From positions 434,001 to 498,000 of the forward strand of contig NZ_LYXZ01000001.1 of NCBI RefSeq assembly GCF_001676615.1: a DNA stretch of 64,000 nt. The letters are read 5' to 3'. Below the pieces are notes generated by a model. It made no database searches. It worked only from the letters and a program-made list of their open reading frames with translations, and was not told where the DNA came from. This stretch comes from Labrys sp. WJW (GTDB lineage Bacteria > Pseudomonadota > Alphaproteobacteria > Rhizobiales > Labraceae). Shown piece after piece: positions 45,623 through 53,331 of this stretch. How positions within the stretch are numbered: position 1 is the stretch's first letter; every line of letters starts with the position of its first letter. Both the position numbers and the translations under genes were made by a program.

Positions 45623-45748
45623 GGACGCAATTTCCTGGCAGTATTCGTGCGTTTGAATGCGGCCGGTCCGGCATCAAGATCGGATGGCTGCCGGGAAACG
45701 CTCGAAACGCAGGCGCGCCTCGCGAAGGCACGCCGGATGGGGGACGCC

Positions 45749-46594
45749 ATGGACACCCCGCAATGCCGCGCCGCCACGATGAACACGGGCGGCGCCCAAG
45801 CCGAATGCGCGCTCTGGCATCTGGAGTCAGCCAAGCCCTATCGGCTCGAATTCGAGAACGACGCCGATGTCGTCTGCCTCCTGCTTGGCGCGATCGAGGC
45901 GAAGACGGGCTATGATGGACGCAGCCCGTCCGCGATGCGTTTCGATGCCCTGACCGCTGCCTTCCATCCCGCCGGCGGCCGCGTCGCAGTCGAGGCCAGC
46001 ACCGTATCCGCCGGCTTTGCCGCCTTCCGCTTTGCACCCGCACTCCAACAGAAACTGCTGGGCGCGGACTATCGCCTCGATCCCATTCCCACCAGCATCG
46101 ACAACATCGCCTCCCCTGCGATTGCCGGCCTGGTGGCCTATGCGCGCACCCTGTTCAATGCCTCCTCGCATCCCGACAGCATCGCCGTGGAGGCCATTTC
46201 GCAGCTCGCTCTCGTGGATGTCTTCCGCTCGCTGCGAGCCTTCGCCAGCAAGACCGCCTGTGGTCCACTTTCGGAACGCGAATATGCTCGTCTTCGCGAG
46301 CATATCGACGCCAATATCGCCGAACGGCTGAGCCTCGCCGAGCTGTCCGATCTGCTCGACATGCCGGTGATCACGCTGCGCCGCCGCTTCCAGCGCAAGG
46401 CCGGCCTGCCCCTGCACCAGTTCGTCCTGGAGCGGCGCGTGCAGGTCGCGCAATATCAGCTCACCGCGACCTCGGCGCCGCTGCGGGAGATCGCCGCCAA
46501 TTGCGGCTTTGCCTCCCAGCAGCACATGACGGGTGCCTTCAGCCGGCGGCTCGGGTTGACGCCGCTGGCATGGCGCGAACGCGCGCGAACGTGA
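45749..46594 (+). CDS. AraC-family transcriptional regulator
   Basis: 281 residues from ATG 45749, preferred because of GGGGGA upstream; ATG 45737 or GTG/ATG further up are alternatives. The C-terminal AraC domain of about 100 residues contains both helix-turn-helices (LSLAELSDLLDMPVITLRRRFQRKAGLP, then LREIAANCGFASQQHMTGAFSRRLGLTPLAWR as landmarks). The N-terminal sensor part has no recognised ligand motif. Divergent from the flavoprotein operon, so likely one of its regulators. Confidence 0.88.
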   Translation: MDTPQCRAATMNTGGAQAECALWHLESAKPYRLEFENDADVVCLLLGAIEAKTGYDGRSPSAMRFDALTAAFHPAGGRVAVEASTVSAGFAAFRFAPALQQKLLGADYRLDPIPTSIDNIASPAIAGLVAYARTLFNASSHPDSIAVEAISQLALVDVFRSLRAFASKTACGPLSEREYARLREHIDANIAERLSLAELSDLLDMPVITLRRRFQRKAGLPLHQFVLERRVQVAQYQLTATSAPLREIAANCGFASQQHMTGAFSRRLGLTPLAWRERART

Positions 46595-46618
46595 ATCCGG
46601 GACTTGCTGCCGCCTCAG

Positions 46619-47386
46619 TCAGGCCAGCACCTGCCGCAATTGCGCCTGCACGTCGAGCAGGAGCGGCAGGACTTCCGCCTTCAAGCGCGCACTGGAGGCC
46701 CGAGCCGCCTGGGCACCAGTGTTGAGGGCCGCGACGACCCGCCCGCTTGTCGTGACGATTGGCACGGCGATCGAGCGCAGGCCGAGTTCGAGCTCCTGGT
46801 CGACGAGCGCATAGCCAGATCGGCGCACTTTTTCGAGCTCGGCCATGAGATCGTCGACATCGGTCAGTGTCTTTGCCGTCATCGCCGGTCGTTCGCTGCC
46901 CGCGAGCAAGGCCCGCGCCTCTTCGGGTGGCAGGGCCGCGAGCAGAACCCGCCCCATGGAAGAGCAATAGGCTGGCAAGCGGCTGCCGATATTGAGGGCG
47001 ACCGACATCACCCGTCTTTGGGCGGCGCGCGCGACATAGATCACGTCGCTCCCGTCCATGATGGCGGCGGAAGCGCTTTCCTGCGTGGTTTCGGATAGCC
47101 TTTCGAGGAAGGGCTGCAGGCGCCTTGGCAATGGCGCAGCGGAGAGATAGGCATAGCCTAGGCGCAGCACACGCGGCGTCAGGGTGAAAAGCCGCCCGTC
47201 CGTGCTGGCATATCCTCCCTTGAGGAGGGTAAGAAGGCAGCGGCGCGCTGTTGCCCGGTCGAGCCCGGTCAAGCGGCTGACATCGGCGATCGAAAGGGCT
47301 TCGTGGTCGTCGTCGAAAGCTTCGATGACCGCGAGCCCCTTGGCGAAGCCCCCCATCATGTCACCGTCCTTTTCCACCTTCATCAT
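46619..47386 (-). CDS. IclR-family regulator of the PcaR/PcaU/PobR branch
   Basis: 255 residues: winged helix at about 12-75 (FAKGLAVIEAFDDDHEALSIADVSRLTGLDRATARRCLLTL landmarks) and the IclR effector domain to the end (SVALNIGSRLPAYCSSMGRVLLAAL, VDQELELGLRSIAVPI). PcaR-like proteins respond to 3-oxoadipate or protocatechuate; here 3-oxoadipate from maleylacetate would be a fitting signal (inference). Convergent with araC. Its own promoter region carries the direct repeats also found by the flavoprotein operon, suggesting autoregulation and shared control. Confidence 0.9.
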   Translation of the reverse strand: MMKVEKDGDMMGGFAKGLAVIEAFDDDHEALSIADVSRLTGLDRATARRCLLTLLKGGYASTDGRLFTLTPRVLRLGYAYLSAAPLPRRLQPFLERLSETTQESASAAIMDGSDVIYVARAAQRRVMSVALNIGSRLPAYCSSMGRVLLAALPPEEARALLAGSERPAMTAKTLTDVDDLMAELEKVRRSGYALVDQELELGLRSIAVPIVTTSGRVVAALNTGAQAARASSARLKAEVLPLLLDVQAQLRQVLA

Positions 47387-47396
47387 CCCCGGCTCC

Positions 47397-47432
47397 CGTT
47401 CGAATATCGAACGTACACTCGATTATCGCACA
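47397..47432. promoter_or_regulatory. Pair of direct repeats upstream of the IclR gene
   Basis: CGAATATCGAACG (47401-47413, preceded by CGTT) and CGATTATCGCACA (47420-47432) begin 19 bp apart, 11 bp upstream of the IclR start. Same motif, order and spacing as at 45587-45622. GTTCGAATATCGAAC is itself a near-perfect dyad. Confidence 0.7.
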
Positions 47433-47638
47433 GGGCGAGTGAAATTGGTCGAGGGCGCAAGGCGAGGAACAGGGACGAATGTGCGACAACAGCGCACGAA
47501 AGCACCCGCTGTTTCGATCTTCATCCCGTGCCGGCCTTGAAAAGGCAGCCGCCGAGATCATCCGGGTGGAGCACCGTCCACACCATCAGAACCGAGCGAA
47601 TGGAGAATGTGCAATCGCCGTGAGTCTGGGCCCGGTAA

Positions 47639-48577
47639 TCAGGGATTCCTGCTGCCCCCCTGCTCCGGTATGACGCCTGTTGGCAAATTGAAACCATCGG
47701 CGAGCGATTTCATGAGGAAATCGATGAAGACCCTCAGCTTGAACGGCAGGTAGCGCGTTGGCGGGAACATCGCGTGGATCGACATTTCGGGCGCATGATA
47801 ATCCGACAACACCTCCTTCAGGGTGCCGTCGCGCAAGCAGGAGGCAACGATGAAAGTGGGAAGCAGCGCAATGCCGCGCCCTTCGACGGCAATGTCGCGC
47901 AGCACCTCGCCATTGTTGCTGCACAGGCACCACGACACCGGTACCCAGTGATCACCGTCCTTGCCGGTGAGCTTCCACTGCGCACCGGTTTCGAGATAGC
48001 CATAGTGCAGGCAAGCATGGTCCCGCAGGTCCCTTGGATGCTGGGGAATGCCCTTCTCTTCCAGATAGGCCGGGGATGCGCATATGATCCGCGGCACCGA
48101 CGCGATTTCATGGGTCACGAGATTGGGCGGCGGCGAATCCGTCAAGCGGATCGTGACGTCGAAGCCTTCCTGCACCGTATCCAACTGCTGATCGCTCAGG
48201 ACCAGCTGGATCTGGAGGTCCGGATGCTGGGCCATGAACTGGCCGATCAACCGTCCCAGAAACATCGTCCCGAACGACATCGGCGCATTGACGCGTAACA
48301 GCCCGCGAGCCTCGACCTGGAACTGCGATAACGAGGTTTCGGCATCTTCGATCTCGGCGAGGATGGCCAGGCATCGCTCGTAATAACGCATGCCGACTTC
48401 GGTTGGCGCAGCGCTCTGCGTGGTGCGATTGAGCAGTTGCACACCGAGCTCGATCTCGAGATCGATGACATATTTGCTGACGGCCGATCTGGAAAGGCGC
48501 AGCTCTCTCGCCGCTTCGCTGAAGCTGCCATGGTTCACGACCCTCGTGAACGCCTTCATGTTGGTCAGTTTGTCCAA
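47639..48577 (-). CDS. LysR-family transcriptional regulator of the XapX/amidohydrolase island
   Basis: 312 residues from TTG 48577 (first residues LDKLTNMKAF), chosen because GGAGG lies five bases upstream and the family commonly begins MDKLTNMKAF. Helix-turn-helix at 3-62 (FTRVVNHGSFSEAAREL, SRSAVSKYVIDLEIELG), CrgA-type effector domain (LRVNAPMSFGTMFLG, QLVLSDQQLDTVQEGFDVTIRL). Divergent from the nine-gene run that begins at 48938, with a 360-bp gap containing a 26-bp inverted repeat. Confidence 0.9.
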   Translation of the reverse strand: MDKLTNMKAFTRVVNHGSFSEAARELRLSRSAVSKYVIDLEIELGVQLLNRTTQSAAPTEVGMRYYERCLAILAEIEDAETSLSQFQVEARGLLRVNAPMSFGTMFLGRLIGQFMAQHPDLQIQLVLSDQQLDTVQEGFDVTIRLTDSPPPNLVTHEIASVPRIICASPAYLEEKGIPQHPRDLRDHACLHYGYLETGAQWKLTGKDGDHWVPVSWCLCSNNGEVLRDIAVEGRGIALLPTFIVASCLRDGTLKEVLSDYHAPEMSIHAMFPPTRYLPFKLRVFIDFLMKSLADGFNLPTGVIPEQGGSRNP

Positions 48578-48765
48578 GCGTGCCTCCGCAGGTTGCCACA
48601 CCGGCCGCGCCAACCATCGGTGCTCGGTCGATGCCGTCAGCTTGTCGCCATATCGTGGACAAATACGCCATACGATTTGATATTGTCAATGCATCGGAAC
48701 GAAACTATCGTCCGCCGCGTGAGATGAAGATTGCATTCGCAAGGCGTCGCGGCACATGCGCCTGG

Positions 48766-48791
48766 GATCAGAAGTATGATTTCTACTGATC
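48766..48791. promoter_or_regulatory. Inverted repeat in the LysR-hydrolase gap
   Basis: GATCAGAAG (48766-48774) and CTACTGATC (48783-48791) match in eight of nine positions around an 8-bp spacer, about mid-way in the 360-bp divergent region (48578-48937). Likely binding site of the LysR protein; the rest of the gap holds no gene. Confidence 0.5.
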
Positions 48792-48937
48792 TCAAGTAAC
48801 GGCGACGTATTGCGTCAACCGATCTGAAATTTCCTCTGCAAACGACATACCGACAATCATCTCAGCGAACGCGATCAGCCGCGAATGATGGCTGTTCCCG
48901 CACGCGCAGCCACTTCGTTTGATGGATGGAGAGAAGC

Positions 48938-49573
48938 ATGAGCAAAAACTACTCCATTGCAACGACGGGCGCATCGCTGGACAAGGCCAAAGCGGCCGTC
49001 ATTCTCCTGCACGGGCGCGGGGCCGCCGCCGAGAGCATGTTCGGTCTGGCCGACATCTTCGAGCAGCCCGATATCGCCTATTTTGCGCCCCAGGCGCCGG
49101 GAGGCACGTGGTATCCGCAGTCATTCCTGGCCGCGCTCGATCGCAACGAACCCTATCTATCCAGGTCGCTCGGCGAGGTCGGCAATGCCGTCTCGTGGCT
49201 GCAGGACAAGAATCTGGATCCGGCCCGGATCGCGCTGCTCGGCTTTTCCCAAGGCGGTTGCCTGGCGTTGGAATTTGCGGCCCGCAACGCAGGCCGCTAC
49301 GGCGCCGTCATCGGTCTGAGCGCCGGCCTCATCGGCCCGGACAGGACGCCCCGGGACTATGCCGGTTCGCTCGCGGATACGCCCGTCTTTCTGGGCTGCT
49401 CCGACATCGACTCGCACATCCCTGTCGAACGCGTGCGTGAAAGCAGCCGCGTGTTGTCGGCCCTCGGCGGCCAAGTCGTCGAGAGAATCTATCCGGGCCT
49501 GGGTCACGAGATCAACGACGACGAAGTCGATCAGGTCCGTGCGCTTTTGTCCGCCCTCGTCGCGGCGCGCTGA
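48938..49573 (+). CDS. Alpha/beta-hydrolase, carboxylesterase/phospholipase (YpfH-like) type
   Basis: 211 residues from ATG 48938 behind GGAGAGAAG. Oxyanion segment AVILLHGRGA at about 20-29, nucleophile S104 in GFSQGG, acid D156 or D158 (GCSDIDSHIP) and H190 (GLGHEIN). No signal peptide, so cytoplasmic. These small esterases act on short acyl or choline/glycerol esters; the GGTWYPQSF segment is family-typical. First gene of the island. Confidence 0.9.
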   Translation: MSKNYSIATTGASLDKAKAAVILLHGRGAAAESMFGLADIFEQPDIAYFAPQAPGGTWYPQSFLAALDRNEPYLSRSLGEVGNAVSWLQDKNLDPARIALLGFSQGGCLALEFAARNAGRYGAVIGLSAGLIGPDRTPRDYAGSLADTPVFLGCSDIDSHIPVERVRESSRVLSALGGQVVERIYPGLGHEINDDEVDQVRALLSALVAAR

Positions 49574-49640
49574 TCTCGCGCTTGATGGCACGGGGCGCGA
49601 GGCCGGCCAACCAATCCCGAGCTTTTAACGGAGACTAGAC

Positions 49641-50336
49641 ATGAGCAAACTTCACGAAGTTCTGACGCCTCAAAACAGCCAGGTCATTTTCATCGATCAG
49701 CAGCCGCAAATGGCCTTCGGCGTGCAATCGATCGACCGGCAAGTGCTGAAGAACAATGTCGTCGGCCTGGCCAAGGCCGCCAAGGCCTTCAAGATTCCGA
49801 CGACGATCACGACGGTCGAGACCGAGTCCTTTTCCGGCAATACCTATCCCGAACTGCTCGCCGTGTTCCCCGAGAACAAGCTCCTCGAGCGTTCGTCGAT
49901 GAACTCCTGGGACGACCAGAACGTTCGCGATGCCCTGGCGAAGAACGCCGAGGATGGCCGCAAGAAGATCGTCTGCTCCGGCCTGTGGACCGAGGTCTGC
50001 AACATGACCTTCGCGCTCTCATGCATGCGTGACACCGACTACGAGATCTACATGGTCGCCGATGCCTCCGGCGCCACCTCCGCCGATGCCCAGAAATACG
50101 CCATGGATCGCCTGGTCCAGGCGGGTGTCGTGCCGGTGACCTGGCAGCAGGTCCTGCTGGAATGGCAGCGCGACTGGGCGCGCAGGGACACCTATGACGC
50201 AGTGATGAACATCGTGAAGGAGCATTCCGGTGCCTACGGCATGGGCGTCGATTACGCCTACACCATGGTCCACAAGGCTCCCGAGCGCGTGAAGCACGGC
50301 GAGCGCATCGGCCCCAACCCCGCAAAGCAAGTCTGA
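49641..50336 (+). CDS. Isochorismatase-family (YcaC-like) cysteine hydrolase, second copy
   Basis: 231 residues; site AACGGAGA before ATG 49641. D19 in IFIDQQPQMAFG, KNNVVGLAKAAKAF, and the catalytic C120 in IVCSGLWTEVCNM, followed by VADASGATS. Paralogous to the gene at 27148, with which it shares GLWTE, AKAAKAF and EWQRDWAR. The C-terminus carries an extra 15 or so residues. Substrate unknown; the neighbours suggest an amide or N-acyl compound. Confidence 0.9.
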   Translation: MSKLHEVLTPQNSQVIFIDQQPQMAFGVQSIDRQVLKNNVVGLAKAAKAFKIPTTITTVETESFSGNTYPELLAVFPENKLLERSSMNSWDDQNVRDALAKNAEDGRKKIVCSGLWTEVCNMTFALSCMRDTDYEIYMVADASGATSADAQKYAMDRLVQAGVVPVTWQQVLLEWQRDWARRDTYDAVMNIVKEHSGAYGMGVDYAYTMVHKAPERVKHGERIGPNPAKQV

Positions 50337-50457
50337 ACCACCCGCCCCTCCCGCTGCGAACCGCAATCCGGACGGTTCGGAGTGTCATGGGCGACGGCGC
50401 GCGCAGCACCGTCGCCCACAGGTTCATGCATGGCTCCGCTCTGGAGGAAACTATCTG

Positions 50458-50733
50458 ATGAAACTCTATCTCGTCTCCTTGGGTGCCGGCCTGCTGGTCG
50501 GCTTGATCTACAGCCTCCTGGATGTTCGTTCGCCCGCGCCTCCGGTCGTAGCGCTCGTCGGTCTTCTGGGCATTCTCGTCGGTGAGCAGATCATCCCGGT
50601 CGGCAAGCAGGTGATCTCCGGCAAGGCCTTCGCCTCCGCCTGCGACAAGAGCCATGCCATCACCCATGTCTTCGGCCAGCTGCCGGGCCGCCACATCGCG
50701 CAGGCCTCCGAAACATCGAAGGAAAAGACCTGA
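50458..50733 (+). CDS. XapX-domain membrane protein
   Basis: 91 residues. Two hydrophobic segments (about 2-19 and 28-47) with the XapX/DUF1427 pattern MKLYLVSLGAGLLVGLIYSLL landmarks, VRSPAPPVVALVGLLGILVGEQ and a polar C-terminal tail that is longer than the usual 50-60-residue domain. XapX proteins are small inner-membrane proteins of unknown role often next to hydrolases. Overlaps the amidohydrolase gene by one base (TGATG). Confidence 0.9.
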   Translation: MKLYLVSLGAGLLVGLIYSLLDVRSPAPPVVALVGLLGILVGEQIIPVGKQVISGKAFASACDKSHAITHVFGQLPGRHIAQASETSKEKT

Positions 50734-52718
50734 TGAAGACCACCCGTCGCGCCTTTCTCGGCGGGGTATCCGGCCTCGCGCTCCCGACGATCGTCTCGGG
50801 GGCCCGCGCCGGCGACAGCAATTCAAACGGAGATCCCGCCATGAATGCCGACACCGTCATCCACAACGCCAAGATCACCACGCTTGACCGAACAAACCCG
50901 GTCGCGAGTGCCGTCGCCATCAGGGATGGCAAGTTTCTCGCGGTGGGCAGCGACAAGGACGTGCTCGCGCTGGCGGATGACAGGACGAAGAAAATCGACC
51001 TCAAGGGCCGGCGCCTGCTGCCCGGCCTGATCGACAACCATCTGCACATCATCCGTGGCGGGCTGAACTTCAACATGGAGTTGCGCTGGGACGGCGTTCG
51101 TTCTCTGGCCGACGCGATGGACATGCTGAAGCGCCAGGTCGCGGTGACACCCCCTCCGCAATGGGTCCGTGTCGTCGGCGGCTTCACCGAGCATCAATTC
51201 GCCGAAAAGCGCCTGCCGACGATCGAGGAGATCAATGCCGCCGCGCCCGACACGCCGGTCTTCCTGCTGCACCTCTACGATCGCGCCTTGCTGAATGCGG
51301 CGGCGGTGCGCGCGGTCGGCTATACCAGGGATACGCCGGAGCCGCCCGGCGGCGAAATCACCCGCGACGCCAACGGCAATCCGACCGGCCTCCTGCTCGC
51401 CAAGCCGAACGCCGCCATTCTCTACGCCACGCTGGCCAGGGGCCCGAAGCTTCCCTTCGACTATCAGGTCAACTCCACCCGCCACTTCATGCGCGAGCTC
51501 AACCGTCTCGGCGTGACCGGCGCCATCGACGCCGGTGGCGGTTTCCAGAATTATCCGGAAGACTATGCCGTCATCCAGAAGCTATCGGACGATGGCCAGC
51601 TGACCGTCCGCCTCGCCTACAATCTGTTCACCCAGAAGCCGAAGCAGGAGAAGGAAGACTTCCTCAACTGGACCTCTTCGGTGAAATACAAGCAGGGCGA
51701 CGACTATTTCCGCCACAACGGCGCCGGCGAAATGCTGGTATTCTCGGCAGCGGATTTCGAGGACTTCCGCCAGCCGCGGCCGGACATGCCTCCGGAGATG
51801 GAGGGCGAACTCGAGGAAGTCGTACGCGTGCTGGCGCAGAACCGCTGGCCATGGCGCCTGCATGCGACCTATGACGAAACGATCTCCCGCTCGCTGGACG
51901 TGTTCGAGAAGGTCAACAAGGACACGCCGCTCGAAGGGTTGAACTGGTTCTTCGACCACGCCGAGACCATTTCCGAAAAGTCCATCGATCGCATCTCGGC
52001 GCTTGGCGGCGGCATCGCCGTCCAGCATCGCATGGCCTATCAGGGCGAATATTTCGTCGAGCGCTATGGCGCCGGCGCGGCCGAGGTGACGCCGCCGGTC
52101 GCCCGCATGCTCGAAAAGGGCGTAAAGGTCTCGGCGGGTACGGACGCGACACGCGTTGCGTCCTACAATCCCTGGGTCTCGCTCAGTTGGATGATCACCG
52201 GCAAGACGATCGGCGGCCTGCGCCTCTATCCGCAACGCAATTGCCTCGATCGCGAGACCGCACTGCGGATGTGGACGGAAAACGTCACCTGGTTCTCCAA
52301 CGATGAAGGCAAGCGGGGCCGGATCGAGAAGGGCCAGCTCGCCGACGCAATCGTGCCCAGCAAGGACTTCTTCGATTGCTCGGACGACGAAATCTCCTTC
52401 CTCACCTCGGACCTGACGATGGTGGGCGGCAAGATCGTCTACGGCGCCGGGGATTTCTCCAAGCTCGACGAGAACCCGGTCCCGCCGGCGATGCCGGACT
52501 GGTCGCCGGTACGCAGCTTCAAGGGCTATGCGGCCTGGGGGGAACCGGAGGGTGCAGGCAAGAATTCGCTGCAGCGCATCGCCATCGCTTCATGCGGATG
52601 TCAATCCTCCTGCGGCGTACATGGTCACGACCACGCCGGCGCCTGGGGCTCGAAGCTGCCGATCTCCGACCTCAGGAGCTTCTGGGGAGCGCTCGGATGC
52701 TCCTGCTGGGCGGTGTGA
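50733..52718 (+). CDS. Tat-exported amidohydrolase (YtcJ/amidohydrolase_3 family) with Cys/His-rich C-terminal tail
   Basis: 661 residues. Twin-arginine signal MKTTRRAFLGGVSGLALP with cleavage near ARAG. Amidohydrolase_3 domain: N-terminal composite part (AKITTLDRTNPVASAVAIRDGKFLAVG), metal motif GLIDNHLHII (H-x-H), LHATYDETISRSLDVF and the aspartate in SAGTDATR. The last about 45 residues are unusual: ASCGCQSSCGVHGHDHAGAW ... GALGCSCWAV, with five cysteines and three histidines, looking like a metal- or heme-binding tail. Probably acts in the periplasm. Substrate unknown. Confidence 0.9.
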   Translation: MKTTRRAFLGGVSGLALPTIVSGARAGDSNSNGDPAMNADTVIHNAKITTLDRTNPVASAVAIRDGKFLAVGSDKDVLALADDRTKKIDLKGRRLLPGLIDNHLHIIRGGLNFNMELRWDGVRSLADAMDMLKRQVAVTPPPQWVRVVGGFTEHQFAEKRLPTIEEINAAAPDTPVFLLHLYDRALLNAAAVRAVGYTRDTPEPPGGEITRDANGNPTGLLLAKPNAAILYATLARGPKLPFDYQVNSTRHFMRELNRLGVTGAIDAGGGFQNYPEDYAVIQKLSDDGQLTVRLAYNLFTQKPKQEKEDFLNWTSSVKYKQGDDYFRHNGAGEMLVFSAADFEDFRQPRPDMPPEMEGELEEVVRVLAQNRWPWRLHATYDETISRSLDVFEKVNKDTPLEGLNWFFDHAETISEKSIDRISALGGGIAVQHRMAYQGEYFVERYGAGAAEVTPPVARMLEKGVKVSAGTDATRVASYNPWVSLSWMITGKTIGGLRLYPQRNCLDRETALRMWTENVTWFSNDEGKRGRIEKGQLADAIVPSKDFFDCSDDEISFLTSDLTMVGGKIVYGAGDFSKLDENPVPPAMPDWSPVRSFKGYAAWGEPEGAGKNSLQRIAIASCGCQSSCGVHGHDHAGAWGSKLPISDLRSFWGALGCSCWAV

Positions 52719-52719
52719 C

Positions 52720-53193
52720 GTGACTGCTTCGCCGAATGCCCCAACAACCGTCGTGGCCAGACTGGCCACGGCCGCGCGTCCGGTCATCGGATCGGCCGCC
52801 CTGCGAAGCCTTGCCTATCTCGGCCTGTGTGCGGCCTACATCCAGGGCCCTGTCACCAAGGCCCTCGATTTCGACGGTGCGATCGCGGAGATGACGCATT
52901 TCGGACTGTCACCGGCACCGACATTCGCGGTGGCGGTGATCGCCTTCGAGCTCATGGCCAGTGCGATGATCCTATTCGGTCTCTGGCGCTGGCTCGCGGC
53001 CCTCTCCTTGGCTGGATTCACGCTGATGGCGACCTTCGTTGCCCTGCGCTTCTGGGAAATCCCGGCCGGCCAGGGGCGGATGATGGCGATGAACGCCTTC
53101 TTCGAGCATCTCGGCCTCATCGGCGGATTCATTCTCGTCGCCATCGACGATCTGACCAGGACGAAAGACAGCGCACGTGACGGACAGCGTTAA
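52720..53193 (+). CDS. DoxX-family membrane protein
   Basis: 157 residues from GTG 52720, one base after the amidohydrolase stop. Four hydrophobic segments (about 28-44, 66-88, 90-108, 125-145) with the DoxX pattern LGLCAAYIQGPVTKALDF and FFEHLGLIGGFILVA. DoxX proteins are small redox-linked or thiosulfate-related inner-membrane proteins. The tight coupling suggests it works with the amidohydrolase or XapX protein. Confidence 0.88.
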   Translation: MTASPNAPTTVVARLATAARPVIGSAALRSLAYLGLCAAYIQGPVTKALDFDGAIAEMTHFGLSPAPTFAVAVIAFELMASAMILFGLWRWLAALSLAGFTLMATFVALRFWEIPAGQGRMMAMNAFFEHLGLIGGFILVAIDDLTRTKDSARDGQR

Positions 53194-53331
53194 GCCGGCT
53201 GTCGCCCCCAAGCTCCAGCAGGTTCGCCTGACCACCGGCGCAATGCACATGCGAGCCGTGCGTGCAGGCGCGGTCCCAATGAGCCCTGATCGATCACTTG
53301 GCTCCTCACGCCAAAAGAAAGGAAGTTGCCC

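Noticed and set aside
43726..45915. 729-codon plus-strand frame across the KstD-like gene and the araC upstream region
   Set aside because: The coding strand has FAD motifs and good start signals; the long frame is a high-GC artefact.
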